Position numbers and translations under genes: made by a program. Under the pieces are notes generated by a model. It made no database searches, was not told the origin of the DNA, and saw only the letters and a program-made list of their open reading frames with translations. From an uncultured Collinsella sp. (GTDB lineage: Bacteria > Actinomycetota > Coriobacteriia > Coriobacteriales > Coriobacteriaceae): 10,056 nucleotides of DNA. The first letter of the stretch is position 1, and each line of letters opens with the position of its first letter. The stretch lies in contig UQIK01000039.1 of assembly GCA_900541125.1 (NCBI GenBank), forward strand, positions 1-10,056, given 5' to 3'. Below, one piece after another: positions 1 to 6,706 of the stretch.

Positions 1-1
1 A

Positions 2-301
2 GCGGTCGGCGGGGCCATTGTGGCTCTTGACAGCGGATTGGGTCATATGAGCGAAGCCGCAAGCCTCTCCGATGCCGAGAGCGCCACCGCACTCACAAGC
101 ATGGGCTACGACGTCATCCAAATTACCTATGACCAGATCAAGGAGAAGAAGAGCTTCGACCACATAGCTGAGCTCATCCATAAAAAGGCGAGGCTCCCCT
201 ACATCCCAAAGACCAGTCAGGAACGCACCACCGAAGAAGCCCTGCGACGGGAGCTGTTGGTCAATTGGGATGAGCTGTTCACCGTCAAGCCGGCCGGCTA
301 G
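2..301 (+). CDS. C-terminal part of a protein with a DUF559/Vsr-like (PD-(D/E)XK) tail; 5' end outside the window
   Basis: The frame is open from the left edge (base 2) to a TAG at 299-301, giving about 99 residues. A GTG at 20 could act as a start, but the frame continues upstream without a stop and I see no clear ribosome binding site, so this is most likely the tail of a longer gene. The pattern is an Asp followed by a His (LDSGLGH), then an acidic stretch (SDAES), then GYDVIQITYDQI and a helical basic segment. It resembles the end of DUF559-type, Vsr-like endonuclease folds, which in actinobacteria often form the C-terminal domain of AbiEi-like regulator proteins. The acidic residue expected just before the LDSG Asp is not seen, so catalysis is doubtful. 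The last 30 or so residues are charged and match nothing I know. The domain call is inference. The gene converges on the phospholipase-like gene and the stop codons overlap. Confidence 0.55.
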   Translation, partial: AVGGAIVALDSGLGHMSEAASLSDAESATALTSMGYDVIQITYDQIKEKKSFDHIAELIHKKARLPYIPKTSQERTTEEALRRELLVNWDELFTVKPAG

Positions 302-1146
302 CAGCTAGCGATCAGGGGGGCTGCGGGGACGTCAGAAGCGGCAACGCGAGCCGCAAATCCCGCCTCGGTCAGCTCGATGACCTCGGTAAACGTTGCGTCG
401 AAGAACTCCTCGGTTAGCAAGCGATATGGCGGATGATCGGGCTCGCCGGGGTTTTCGCGCACGGTCTCGTGCATGACGCCGATGGTCTTGAGCACATACT
501 CCTTATGGATGGGATACTGCCCAAAACGCGTCGCCGCAGTATACAGGCGATCGGTCGCGCGCGGAATCGAAACAATGCCGAGCGTCTTGCCGAACCAGTC
601 AAAGTCGCCTTGCTTTTTAATGCGGAACTCCTCGCACGGCTTGCCGCCGTGCGCCTCCAGGTACTGATTCACGCGCGTATTCCATACGGTATCGGCCACC
701 AGATGCGACCAGACACCCAGTGTCAAATCGAGCAACGACTGCGCCACATCTTCGGACGCAAGCGAGAACTCACGAGCGCCGGGACCGACAACCGGCTCAG
801 CATCCCTGTAGCGCTGGGGATAGTGCACGCGATTCAGTCGCTCGCGCTCCTCGATAATCGAGGTCGCCGCGGCTGGCGCACCGGTGGGCGAACTTTTAAG
901 CAACGGTGCCACATAGGTATCCCAGAACTCGTGCTCACGCGGCTTAGGGATAGGCTCGGGCTTGGCAAAGTGCGTAATGCGGTACGGGATGGGATCGGCG
1001 ATGCCAGGGACCATATAGCCCACGAAAATATCCGGAACCACGCAGCCAAACAAAAAGGCATTGCGGTCGCGCACGCTCTTGGCAAGCGCACCGGTGCGCT
1101 CCAGCAAACGCTCCGTCTGAGCGATATGAATGTTCCAGCTTGGCAT
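298..1146 (-). CDS. Zinc-dependent phospholipase C-like protein (PF00882-like fold), coriobacterial MPSWNIH family
   Basis: 282 residues. The start is set at the ATG at 1146 (MPSWNIHIA). A GGGGGTG ribosome binding site lies just upstream, and the probable transcription start near 1166 leaves a normal short leader. An ATG four codons earlier (1158) would have almost no leader. Candidate metal ligands are spread as in the PLC/S1-P1 nuclease-like all-helical fold: Trp4 and His7 at the N-terminus, Asp39 in GCVVPDI, His59 in ITHF, and an HxxxD pair (His148, Asp152) in WSHLVADTVWN. No signal peptide or membrane segment is visible, so the protein is probably cytoplasmic, unlike secreted bacterial PLCs. 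The substrate is unknown; hydrolysis of a phosphoester is only the family expectation. It lies 81 bases beyond cbiO on the same strand but seems to have its own promoter. Its stop overlaps that of the convergent gene at 2-301. The fold is fairly likely; the enzymatic function is unproven. Confidence 0.8.
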   Translation of the reverse strand: MPSWNIHIAQTERLLERTGALAKSVRDRNAFLFGCVVPDIFVGYMVPGIADPIPYRITHFAKPEPIPKPREHEFWDTYVAPLLKSSPTGAPAAATSIIEERERLNRVHYPQRYRDAEPVVGPGAREFSLASEDVAQSLLDLTLGVWSHLVADTVWNTRVNQYLEAHGGKPCEEFRIKKQGDFDWFGKTLGIVSIPRATDRLYTAATRFGQYPIHKEYVLKTIGVMHETVRENPGEPDHPPYRLLTEEFFDATFTEVIELTEAGFAARVAASDVPAAPLIASC

Positions 1147-1172
1147 AGCCACCCCCATAAAAAACCTGGATA

Positions 1173-1181
1173 ACTATACCA
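1173..1181 (-). promoter_or_regulatory. Extended -10 promoter for the phospholipase C-like gene
   Basis: On the minus strand the sequence TGGTATAGT has a 5/6 match to the -10 consensus plus the upstream TG of an extended -10 element. No good -35 lies 16-18 bases upstream, which extended -10 promoters can tolerate. Transcription would start near 1166, about 20 bases before the chosen ATG at 1146, with the GGGGGTG ribosome binding site between them. Confidence 0.45.
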
Positions 1182-1190
1182 TCACGGCAA

Positions 1191-1206
1191 AGCCGCGCGG
1201 GCGGCT
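1191..1206 (-). terminator. Weak hairpin after cbiO, possible terminator or processing site
   Basis: On the minus strand AGCCGC and GCGGCT pair across a 4-base loop. The hairpin ends in only three U residues and lies 20 bases after the cbiO stop. The stem is GC-only but short, so termination would be partial at best. It sits between the end of the transporter genes and the predicted promoter of the next gene, where a boundary would be expected. Confidence 0.3.
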
Positions 1207-1226
1207 ACGCACGCTCTACGCAGCAA

Positions 1227-1997
1227 CTATTCCGCAGCGCCGCTCTCGGTTCCATACGACGACACCGGCGCCTCGACCACATGGTGATATCGATCGATAT
1301 AGATGGCGCGGGCACCCAGGCGCCGCACCAAATCCTGATGATGTGTGCTCATCAAGACCGTCTTACCCGCCGCGACGTAGGCCAGCAAGAAGTTGACCAC
1401 GATGTCGCATGAATCCTCGTCGAGCCCATTGGTAGGCTCGTCAAGGACCAAGATATCCGGGTTCATCGACACCACCGCAGCCAGCGCAACGCGCTTCTTT
1501 TGCCCGCCCGAGAGCTGATAGGGAGAGGCGTCGGCAAGGTCGGCAACCTGGAACAACCCCATGGCATCGCTCACGCGGCGCTCGAGCTCGTCTGCCGGCA
1601 GCCCCATCTGCGCGGGACCAAAAGCAACTTCCTCGCCCACCGTGGCGCAGAACAGCTGGGCATCGGCGTTTTGGAACACGAAGCCCACGCGCTGGTGGAA
1701 CTTCTGAGCAGCAGCAGAATCCTTCAGATACGCCGCATCGACCACGCGTCCGTCAAACAGGTATGCCCCTGCGTTCGCGAGTTCAAGGCCGTTAATAAGG
1801 CGCATAATCGTCGTCTTACCGCAGCCGTTGGGACCGAGCAGGGCAACGAGTTCACCACGATCGACCTGCAGCGACACACCATCGACAACCGTATGACCCG
1901 TATAGGAAAACACCACGTCGCGCAACTCAATAAGCGGCGTGTCCTCGGCGCCGCCCACACCGTTCGTGCCCGCCGCACTATTCATATCGATCGTCAA
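1227..1997 (-). CDS. cbiO: ECF-type nickel/cobalt transporter ATPase, CbiO/NikO
   Basis: ATP-binding subunit that powers metal uptake with the CbiM and CbiQ membrane proteins; it sits on the cytoplasmic face. With a TTG start at 1997 the protein has 256 residues. The landmarks are A-loop Tyr32 (FSY), Walker A GPNGCGKT (55-62), Q-loop Gln109 (VFQNADAQLF, typical of CbiO/EcfA), signature LSGGQKKRVA (from 162), Walker B ILVLDEP (182-188, catalytic Glu187) and H-switch His219 (STHH). All are intact. The start is uncertain. TTG 1997 has AAGGG at good spacing. ATG 2021 has only G residues directly against it, and ATG 1985 has the AAGGG too far away. All three lie after the cbiQ stop at 2044. A still longer reading up to 2147 overlaps cbiQ and has a Cys/Trp-rich N-terminus unlike the family. 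Only one ATPase is present, so it should act as a homodimer. Confidence 0.93.
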   Translation of the reverse strand: MTIDMNSAAGTNGVGGAEDTPLIELRDVVFSYTGHTVVDGVSLQVDRGELVALLGPNGCGKTTIMRLINGLELANAGAYLFDGRVVDAAYLKDSAAAQKFHQRVGFVFQNADAQLFCATVGEEVAFGPAQMGLPADELERRVSDAMGLFQVADLADASPYQLSGGQKKRVALAAVVSMNPDILVLDEPTNGLDEDSCDIVVNFLLAYVAAGKTVLMSTHHQDLVRRLGARAIYIDRYHHVVEAPVSSYGTESGAAE

Positions 1998-2043
1998 AAC
2001 GTCGCCCTTCCCTATTTGCATCCCCAGCCAGAACCAGCAGCGC

Positions 2044-2880
2044 CTACAGCACGGCGCACAACACTGCCAGCAGCGCCACGCCGGCCGCATAGACCGCATC
2101 GCGCCAGCCAAAGCCGCTCCGCGCGGGAGCCGGATACGCGCCGGCAAAGCCGCGGCAGAGCATGGCCTCGTCCATCGCGCGGCTGCATTCCATCGCCTTG
2201 ATAAAGGTCATGCCCATGATACCCGCGATCGAATCGGTACGCGAAAATCCCTCAGGCGCACGGCCAACGCTGCGCAGCATGACCGATTCGCACAGATTGT
2301 GCGCCGTGCGACCCAGCACCTCAATGTGCTTGAGCGCCATATCAAACGTAAAGATGACCTCGTCGGGTAGATGCAGCATCTTGAGCGCCGCCGACATGCG
2401 GCTCCAGGTAAGCGTCCACGAAACGCCCAGCACCAGCGACGCATTAATGAAGGTCTTGAGCGCGATCTTGAGCATGGCGCCCGTGGCAGACGCGCCCAGC
2501 AGCAGGGCAGGCAATGCCAGAACCACCGCAAGCCCCGTGGCGCCGAGCGCCGGTACAATGGTCGCACGCAGCCCGCGTGCGGGGCGCACCGCGACCAGCA
2601 CCAGCGCGATAGCCGCCATCAACATGAGGTACAGCGGGCTCTGCGTCAGACACACGCACAGGACGCAGACGAACATCCCCACCAGGCGCACCGGAGCCGA
2701 AACGCAAGAAAGGGCGCGGTCGACCATCGACCCGCCCTCGTGCGCGCCTCCACCCAGGCGAACCCGCTCAAGCAGGCTCGCCAGGTGCAGGACGTTCTTT
2801 TGCATCACACGATGCCGAGCCCCCACGGGCTCGTAACGCTGCTCGACCGCAAGCCAGCTAGGCAGCTCGGCTATTGCCAT
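2044..2880 (-). CDS. cbiQ: ECF-type nickel/cobalt transporter membrane coupling subunit (T component), CbiQ/NikQ
   Basis: Integral membrane scaffold that links the metal-binding CbiM to the ATPase CbiO. It has 278 residues from the ATG at 2880. A GTG at 2886 is an alternative: it sits 5 bases after AAGGA, against 11 for the ATG. About 55 hydrophilic residues (PSWLAVEQRYEP...) come first, as in NikQ/CbiQ proteins. Hydrophobic segments follow at roughly 60-80, 84-100, 108-132 and 145-160, then a cytoplasmic helical region, and a last membrane helix at the C-terminus (about 262-278). The two coupling motifs equivalent to the Ala-Arg-Gly boxes of T components are MLRSVG (about residue 201) and MLCRGF (about residue 240). 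The gene overlaps the end of cbiM by 23-29 bases, which suggests translational coupling, and cbiO follows closely. Confidence 0.92.
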   Translation of the reverse strand: MAIAELPSWLAVEQRYEPVGARHRVMQKNVLHLASLLERVRLGGGAHEGGSMVDRALSCVSAPVRLVGMFVCVLCVCLTQSPLYLMLMAAIALVLVAVRPARGLRATIVPALGATGLAVVLALPALLLGASATGAMLKIALKTFINASLVLGVSWTLTWSRMSAALKMLHLPDEVIFTFDMALKHIEVLGRTAHNLCESVMLRSVGRAPEGFSRTDSIAGIMGMTFIKAMECSRAMDEAMLCRGFAGAYPAPARSGFGWRDAVYAAGVALLAVLCAVL

Positions 2881-3943
2881 GAGCACCGCTTTCCTTAACC
2901 GTCAGCGAGATCAGACGGAATGCGATGGTGAGCACCGCCACGCCAATCACGCCGGACAGGATATACATGGCAGCCTGACCGGCAAAGCCAAGACCCTGCT
3001 CCTCGGAATAGGCCTGCAGGTAATCACCCGTAGGCAGAGCGTCGGCAAAGGTCGGGGTATCAAGGCCGACCGAAGCCTGCAGGCTGTCGTCACCAGCCTC
3101 CTGAACGGCGGTCGCGGCGCCCTCGGCGTCCCACTCGCCCCATGCGTCACCTGTGGCAAGCAAGCCGAGCGGCGTAGCCACGACAAGCACGGCAACCAAG
3201 ATGAGCGTGGGGACCAGCGAGGTCTTCTTGGCAGCAGCGCCCTCGGCAGTAAGCTGGCCATCGACGGCCTCGGGCCCGACGATAACGCTCGGCGCCGTCT
3301 TCTTAATGAAACCGTAGATGGCGGCCGTCGCCACGCCCTCGATCACGCCGGCAACCAGCATATGCGGGATCAACATGGCCGGAATAGCCACGGACAGCGG
3401 GAAGGGGCAGTACAGCGGCGCGCCCGAAGCGTTGGTAAAGAGCATCGGCTGAATACCAAACTCGATTGCCGCGCACAGGGCCGCCAGGCACAGGCCGACC
3501 CAACCGCTCACGACGGCAGAAACCGAGGTGCCCCAGCTCTTGTCGTGCAGGCGGCTGTTGAGCGCACGGAACACGATAGCAGCGACAAACGGCAGCACAA
3601 AGGCCATGTTAAAGCAGTTAGCGCCAAACGACAGAACGCCGCCGTCGCCAAACAGCAGCGCCTGCAGCGCCAGCGCAACCGAGACAGCGATAGCCGCGGC
3701 CTCGGGGCCTAGCAGCAGTGCAATGAGCGCGCCGCCGACGGCGTGACCTGTGGTGCCGCCGGGCAGCGGCACATTGAACATCATAAGCAGGAAGGAGAAC
3801 GCGGCGCAGATGCCCAGGAAAGCCATGTGCTCGCGATCGAGCGTGGCGCGCACTTTCTTGATGCAGTGGATCCAAACGGGCACCATCGCCACTGCCATGA
3901 CGGCATCGGTCTGCGGGGACAGATAATTATCTGGAATGTGCAT
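2858..3943 (-). CDS. cbiM: ECF-type nickel/cobalt transporter substrate-binding subunit CbiM/NikM fused to a CbiN/PDGLE-like tail
   Basis: Membrane protein of 361 residues that captures the metal ion. It begins MHIPDNYLSP, the conserved N-terminus whose amino group and His2 bind the ion in this family; the next ligand, a His in GTTGHAVGG, falls at residue 67, as in characterised NikM. Several membrane helices follow to about residue 215. A second part (about 240-361) has two membrane helices (243-263 and 322-346) around an extracytoplasmic loop that starts TPLGLLATGDAWGEW, the form found where CbiN/NikN is fused to CbiM. This explains why no separate cbiN gene is seen. The start is certain: GGGAGG lies five bases upstream and the N-terminus must be MHI. 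It is the first gene of cbiM-cbiQ-cbiO. The upstream operator of NikR type argues for nickel as substrate, so nikM/nikMN may be the better name. Metal choice cannot be read from the protein alone. Confidence 0.94.
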   Translation of the reverse strand: MHIPDNYLSPQTDAVMAVAMVPVWIHCIKKVRATLDREHMAFLGICAAFSFLLMMFNVPLPGGTTGHAVGGALIALLLGPEAAAIAVSVALALQALLFGDGGVLSFGANCFNMAFVLPFVAAIVFRALNSRLHDKSWGTSVSAVVSGWVGLCLAALCAAIEFGIQPMLFTNASGAPLYCPFPLSVAIPAMLIPHMLVAGVIEGVATAAIYGFIKKTAPSVIVGPEAVDGQLTAEGAAAKKTSLVPTLILVAVLVVATPLGLLATGDAWGEWDAEGAATAVQEAGDDSLQASVGLDTPTFADALPTGDYLQAYSEEQGLGFAGQAAMYILSGVIGVAVLTIAFRLISLTVKESGAHGNSRAA

Positions 3944-4000
3944 GTACGCCTCCCGGTTATCGGCGCACGGAATTGCAACGCCGCTTGAATCACCTTGTCA

Positions 4001-4028
4001 GTGTTACGTATTGTCAGATTCGTAACAC
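4001..4028 (-). promoter_or_regulatory. Perfect inverted repeat, probable NikR-type operator of the cbiMQO operon
   Basis: GTGTTACG and CGTAACAC form a perfect 8-base inverted repeat across 12 bases, equivalent to GTGTTAC-N14-GTAACAC. It lies just after the predicted transcription start (about +5 to +32) and 58 bases before the cbiM ATG, a position suited to repression. From memory of comparative studies of nickel regulons, GTGTTAC-N13/14-GTAACAC is the NikR operator form in delta-proteobacteria and some archaea. The half-site spacing also fits the NikR tetramer. A 7-base direct repeat TTGTCAG (3995-4001 and 4011-4017) overlaps it. The repeat is directly seen; assignment to NikR is inference, since no nikR gene is in the window. 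Confidence 0.7.
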
Positions 4029-4038
4029 GCCGCGGGCT

Positions 4039-4067
4039 ATCATAGCAAAACGGCGCACTGCCGACAA
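4039..4067 (-). promoter_or_regulatory. Sigma-70-type promoter of cbiMQO
   Basis: On the minus strand TTGTCG (4067-4062) and TATGAT (4044-4039) are separated by exactly 17 bases, and the -10 carries an upstream TG (TGCTATGAT). Transcription should start near 4032, leaving a leader of about 90 bases that contains the inverted-repeat operator. The -35 hexamer lies inside the loop of the preceding pheT terminator. Confidence 0.65.
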
Positions 4068-4080
4068 AGCAGCACGCCGT
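4050..4080 (-). terminator. Intrinsic terminator of the pheST operon
   Basis: Read on the minus strand, 12-base arms (starting ACGGCG and ending CGCCGT, with two G-U pairs) close a 7-base loop and run into a short UUUU tract. It lies 110 bases after the pheT stop. The stem is strong and the U tract short, so termination may be incomplete. Confidence 0.65.
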
Positions 4081-4189
4081 TATGTAATGCGCGTGTCATA
4101 TATGCAGGCTCAACGGTGCCTTATACCGGGCATAGCAGTCACGTAGGACTCGGCAGCAGCCACCGCTGACCCATACCCCAGCGCAGGAC

Positions 4190-6643
4190 CTAGCCGCGGA
4201 CCTCGCCGTTTACGCCCTTGCACACCTTGGTGACGATCTTCTGGTGCGCTTTTTCGACCTCTTCGCTGGTGAGCGTGTGGTCGTCGGAGCGATACGTAAG
4301 CGCAAAGGCCATGGACTTCTTGCCCGCACCGATACGGATGGGATCGCGGTAGACGTCGAACAGGCGCACGCCCTCGAGCAGCTTGCCGCCGGCGCTGGTA
4401 ATACGGCGCTCAAGATCCTCGCAGGTCACAGCGTTGTCGACCACGATAGCAAGGTCGTGTTCAACAGCCGGGTACTGCGAGAACTCGCGGTAGTTCTCCT
4501 GGTTGCGGGCACCCTTGATCAGCTTGTCCAGATCGAGCTCAAAGGCAACGACAACCTCATCGATGCCCATCGCCTCGCGCGCCTTGGGGTGAATCTCGCC
4601 GACCCAGCCCAGCACGGTGCCGCCGGACAGAACCTCGGCCGCACGACCCGGCTGCAAGAAAGCGTAGCCCTCGCCCTCGACGGGACGGAAGCGAACCTTC
4701 TCGATGCGCAGCTGGGCGAGCAGTTCCTCGACAATGCCCTTACCAAAGAAGAAGCGCAGCTTGCGGTACTTCATGCTCCAAGACTGCTCGCTCCACTGGC
4801 CCGAGAGCACACCCGCCACGGACTTGGTCTCCTTGGGCAGGCTGGCGTTCTCGCGACCGTGGAACAGGCTGCCGACCTCGTACAGATGCACGTTGGGCGT
4901 GCCGTGGGCCTCGTTATAGGCCACGGATTGCAGCAGGCCCGGCAGCAGCGAACGACGCATCTCGGTCTGCTCGGCCACCAGCGGGTTCATGAGAACCACG
5001 GGGCAGCCGCGGCCCTCGGTGGACATGCCAATCTTCTCCAGGTCGCCCGGGGCGGCAAAGCCAAAGGTCGTGGTCTCGTTGAGGCCACAGGCGCGCAGGA
5101 TCTCGCCAACCTTGCGGGTAAGCTTCTGCTCGCGCGTCAGACCACCGATGTGGTTCTTGGCAGCCGGAATGGTCGCCGTGACGCGACCCATGCCCCATAG
5201 GCGCAGGACCTCCTCGATCAGGTCGATCTCACGCGGCAGGTCGGGACGGAAGCTCGGCGGCGTGACCATAAAGTCCTCGCCGTCGCGCTCGACGGTGCAG
5301 CCCAGGCGGGTGAGCGAGCGCTCGATAAAGTCGGGCTCGATGTCGGCACCGCAGATGGCGTGCACGCGGGCCAGGCGCAGCTTGATGCTGTCGATGGTCT
5401 TGGGCGCGGGGAACACGTCCACATAGCCGGGGGCGACCTCGCCGCCGGCGATCTCCTCGATAAGCGCGCACGTCACATTGGCGACGTCCACGCAGCCGGT
5501 CTCGTCGACCTGGCGCTCAAAGCGGATGGAGGCGTCGGAGATCAGCGACAGGTCACGGCTGGTGTGCGAGGTGCGGCCGGCATTGAAGCAGGCGCTCTCG
5601 ACCATCACATCGACGGTATCGTCCTCGATCTCGGAATCCATGCCGCCCATGACGCCGGCCAACGCCACAGGGCGCTCGCCGTCGGTGATGAGGCCCATGC
5701 CGGCGTCGAGCGTGCGCTCCTCGCCATCGAGCGTCGTGAACTTCTCATCCTGCTGGGCGGCGCGAACCACAACGCGACGATGGCCATCGCGCTCGGCAAA
5801 GGTGTCGAGGTCAAAGGCGTGCAGCGGCTGGCCGGTGAGCATCATCACGTAGTTGGTGATGTCGACGATGTTGTTGTGCGGGCGCACGCCCAGGGCGTTG
5901 AGGCGCTTGACCATCCAGTCGGGCGACGGACCGACCTTCACGTTGCGCACGATGCGGGCAACGTAGCGGTCGCACAGGCCCTCGTCGGCAATCTCGACGG
6001 AAAGCTCGTCGTCGGTCGCGCGGCCGGTCTCGGCCTTGATGGCGGGCAGCTCAACGTGGAAATCTCGATCGAAGATGGCGCCGGTCTCGCGGGCCATGCC
6101 GATCATGGACAGGCAGTCGGGACGATTGGGCGTGATCTCGCAGTCGAGCACGGTGTCGCTCGAGCCCACGTACTCGGCAAACGGCATGCCGCAGGGCGTA
6201 TCCTCGGGCAGGATCATAATGCCGGAGTGGTCGCCGCCCAGGCCGAGCTCGCGCGCGGAGCAGTTCATGCCCATGGACACGACGCCGCGAAGCTTGCTCT
6301 TCTTGATCTTGACGTCGCCGGGCAGGACAGCGCCGATCATGGCCGTGACGATGTGGTCGCCGGCCTCGAAGTTCTGCGCGCCGCAGACGATCTGCAGCGG
6401 GGCGGGGTTGCCGTCGGCGTCGAGGTTCTTGTCACCCACGTCGACCGAGCACACATACATGTGGTCGCTATCGGGGTGCGGGATCTTGGTGAGCACCTTG
6501 GCGGTCACCACGTGGTCGAAGGACTCGCCCACGGTGTCGATCGCCTCGACCTCGGTGCCGGTACGGATATATTCGTCCGAAAGGGTCTTGGGATCCTCCG
6601 GAATATCGATCATGGTCTTGAGCCAGTCGTAAGAAACGCGCAT
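4190..6643 (-). CDS. pheT: Phenylalanine--tRNA ligase beta subunit
   Basis: Beta subunit of the cytoplasmic alpha2-beta2 enzyme that charges tRNA-Phe; it carries the editing site and tRNA contacts. It has 817 residues, close to the bacterial norm of about 800. The domains in order are: N-terminal region with an EMAPII-like tRNA-binding OB fold (about 42-155, including HPDSDHMYVCSVDVG); B3/B4 editing domain (about 215-395, with RPHNNIVDITNYVM and QPLHAFD); B5 domain (about 415-485, with PSFRPDLPREIDLIEEVLRL); catalytic-like core (about 500-705, with NPLVAEQTEMRRSLLPGLL); and C-terminal FDX-ACB anticodon-binding domain (about 723-816, with FSQYPAVEHDLAIVV). The start ATG at 6643 has AAAGGAGA nine bases upstream and gives the standard MRVSYDWL N-terminus. 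It follows pheS by 63 bases with no terminator between them, so the two are co-transcribed under the upstream T-box. No key part is missing. Confidence 0.98.
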   Translation of the reverse strand: MRVSYDWLKTMIDIPEDPKTLSDEYIRTGTEVEAIDTVGESFDHVVTAKVLTKIPHPDSDHMYVCSVDVGDKNLDADGNPAPLQIVCGAQNFEAGDHIVTAMIGAVLPGDVKIKKSKLRGVVSMGMNCSARELGLGGDHSGIMILPEDTPCGMPFAEYVGSSDTVLDCEITPNRPDCLSMIGMARETGAIFDRDFHVELPAIKAETGRATDDELSVEIADEGLCDRYVARIVRNVKVGPSPDWMVKRLNALGVRPHNNIVDITNYVMMLTGQPLHAFDLDTFAERDGHRRVVVRAAQQDEKFTTLDGEERTLDAGMGLITDGERPVALAGVMGGMDSEIEDDTVDVMVESACFNAGRTSHTSRDLSLISDASIRFERQVDETGCVDVANVTCALIEEIAGGEVAPGYVDVFPAPKTIDSIKLRLARVHAICGADIEPDFIERSLTRLGCTVERDGEDFMVTPPSFRPDLPREIDLIEEVLRLWGMGRVTATIPAAKNHIGGLTREQKLTRKVGEILRACGLNETTTFGFAAPGDLEKIGMSTEGRGCPVVLMNPLVAEQTEMRRSLLPGLLQSVAYNEAHGTPNVHLYEVGSLFHGRENASLPKETKSVAGVLSGQWSEQSWSMKYRKLRFFFGKGIVEELLAQLRIEKVRFRPVEGEGYAFLQPGRAAEVLSGGTVLGWVGEIHPKAREAMGIDEVVVAFELDLDKLIKGARNQENYREFSQYPAVEHDLAIVVDNAVTCEDLERRITSAGGKLLEGVRLFDVYRDPIRIGAGKKSMAFALTYRSDDHTLTSEEVEKAHQKIVTKVCKGVNGEVRG

Positions 6644-6706
6644 CTAACTGGTCTCCTTTCATAAATGCGGCTTTGAGCCGGAAACTGCAACTAAGAAGAA
6701 AGCGTT

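Noticed and set aside
1998..2147. Longer N-terminus for CbiO
   Set aside because: It would overlap the end of cbiQ by about 100 bases and add a Cys/Trp/Arg-rich stretch read from the cbiQ coding sequence in another frame.
3944..4189. Cobalamin riboswitch upstream of cbiM
   Set aside because: No recognisable B12-box sequence or room for the full fold between the predicted transcription start (about 4032) and the ATG (about 90 bases). The inverted-repeat operator explains the region better.
5360..6664. Long plus-strand open frame (434 codons) opposite pheT
   Set aside because: Antisense to a full-length, clearly recognised pheT. Its composition (Ala/Gly/Val/His/Asp-rich) is that of a reverse-strand shadow in GC-rich DNA, and no family is recognisable.
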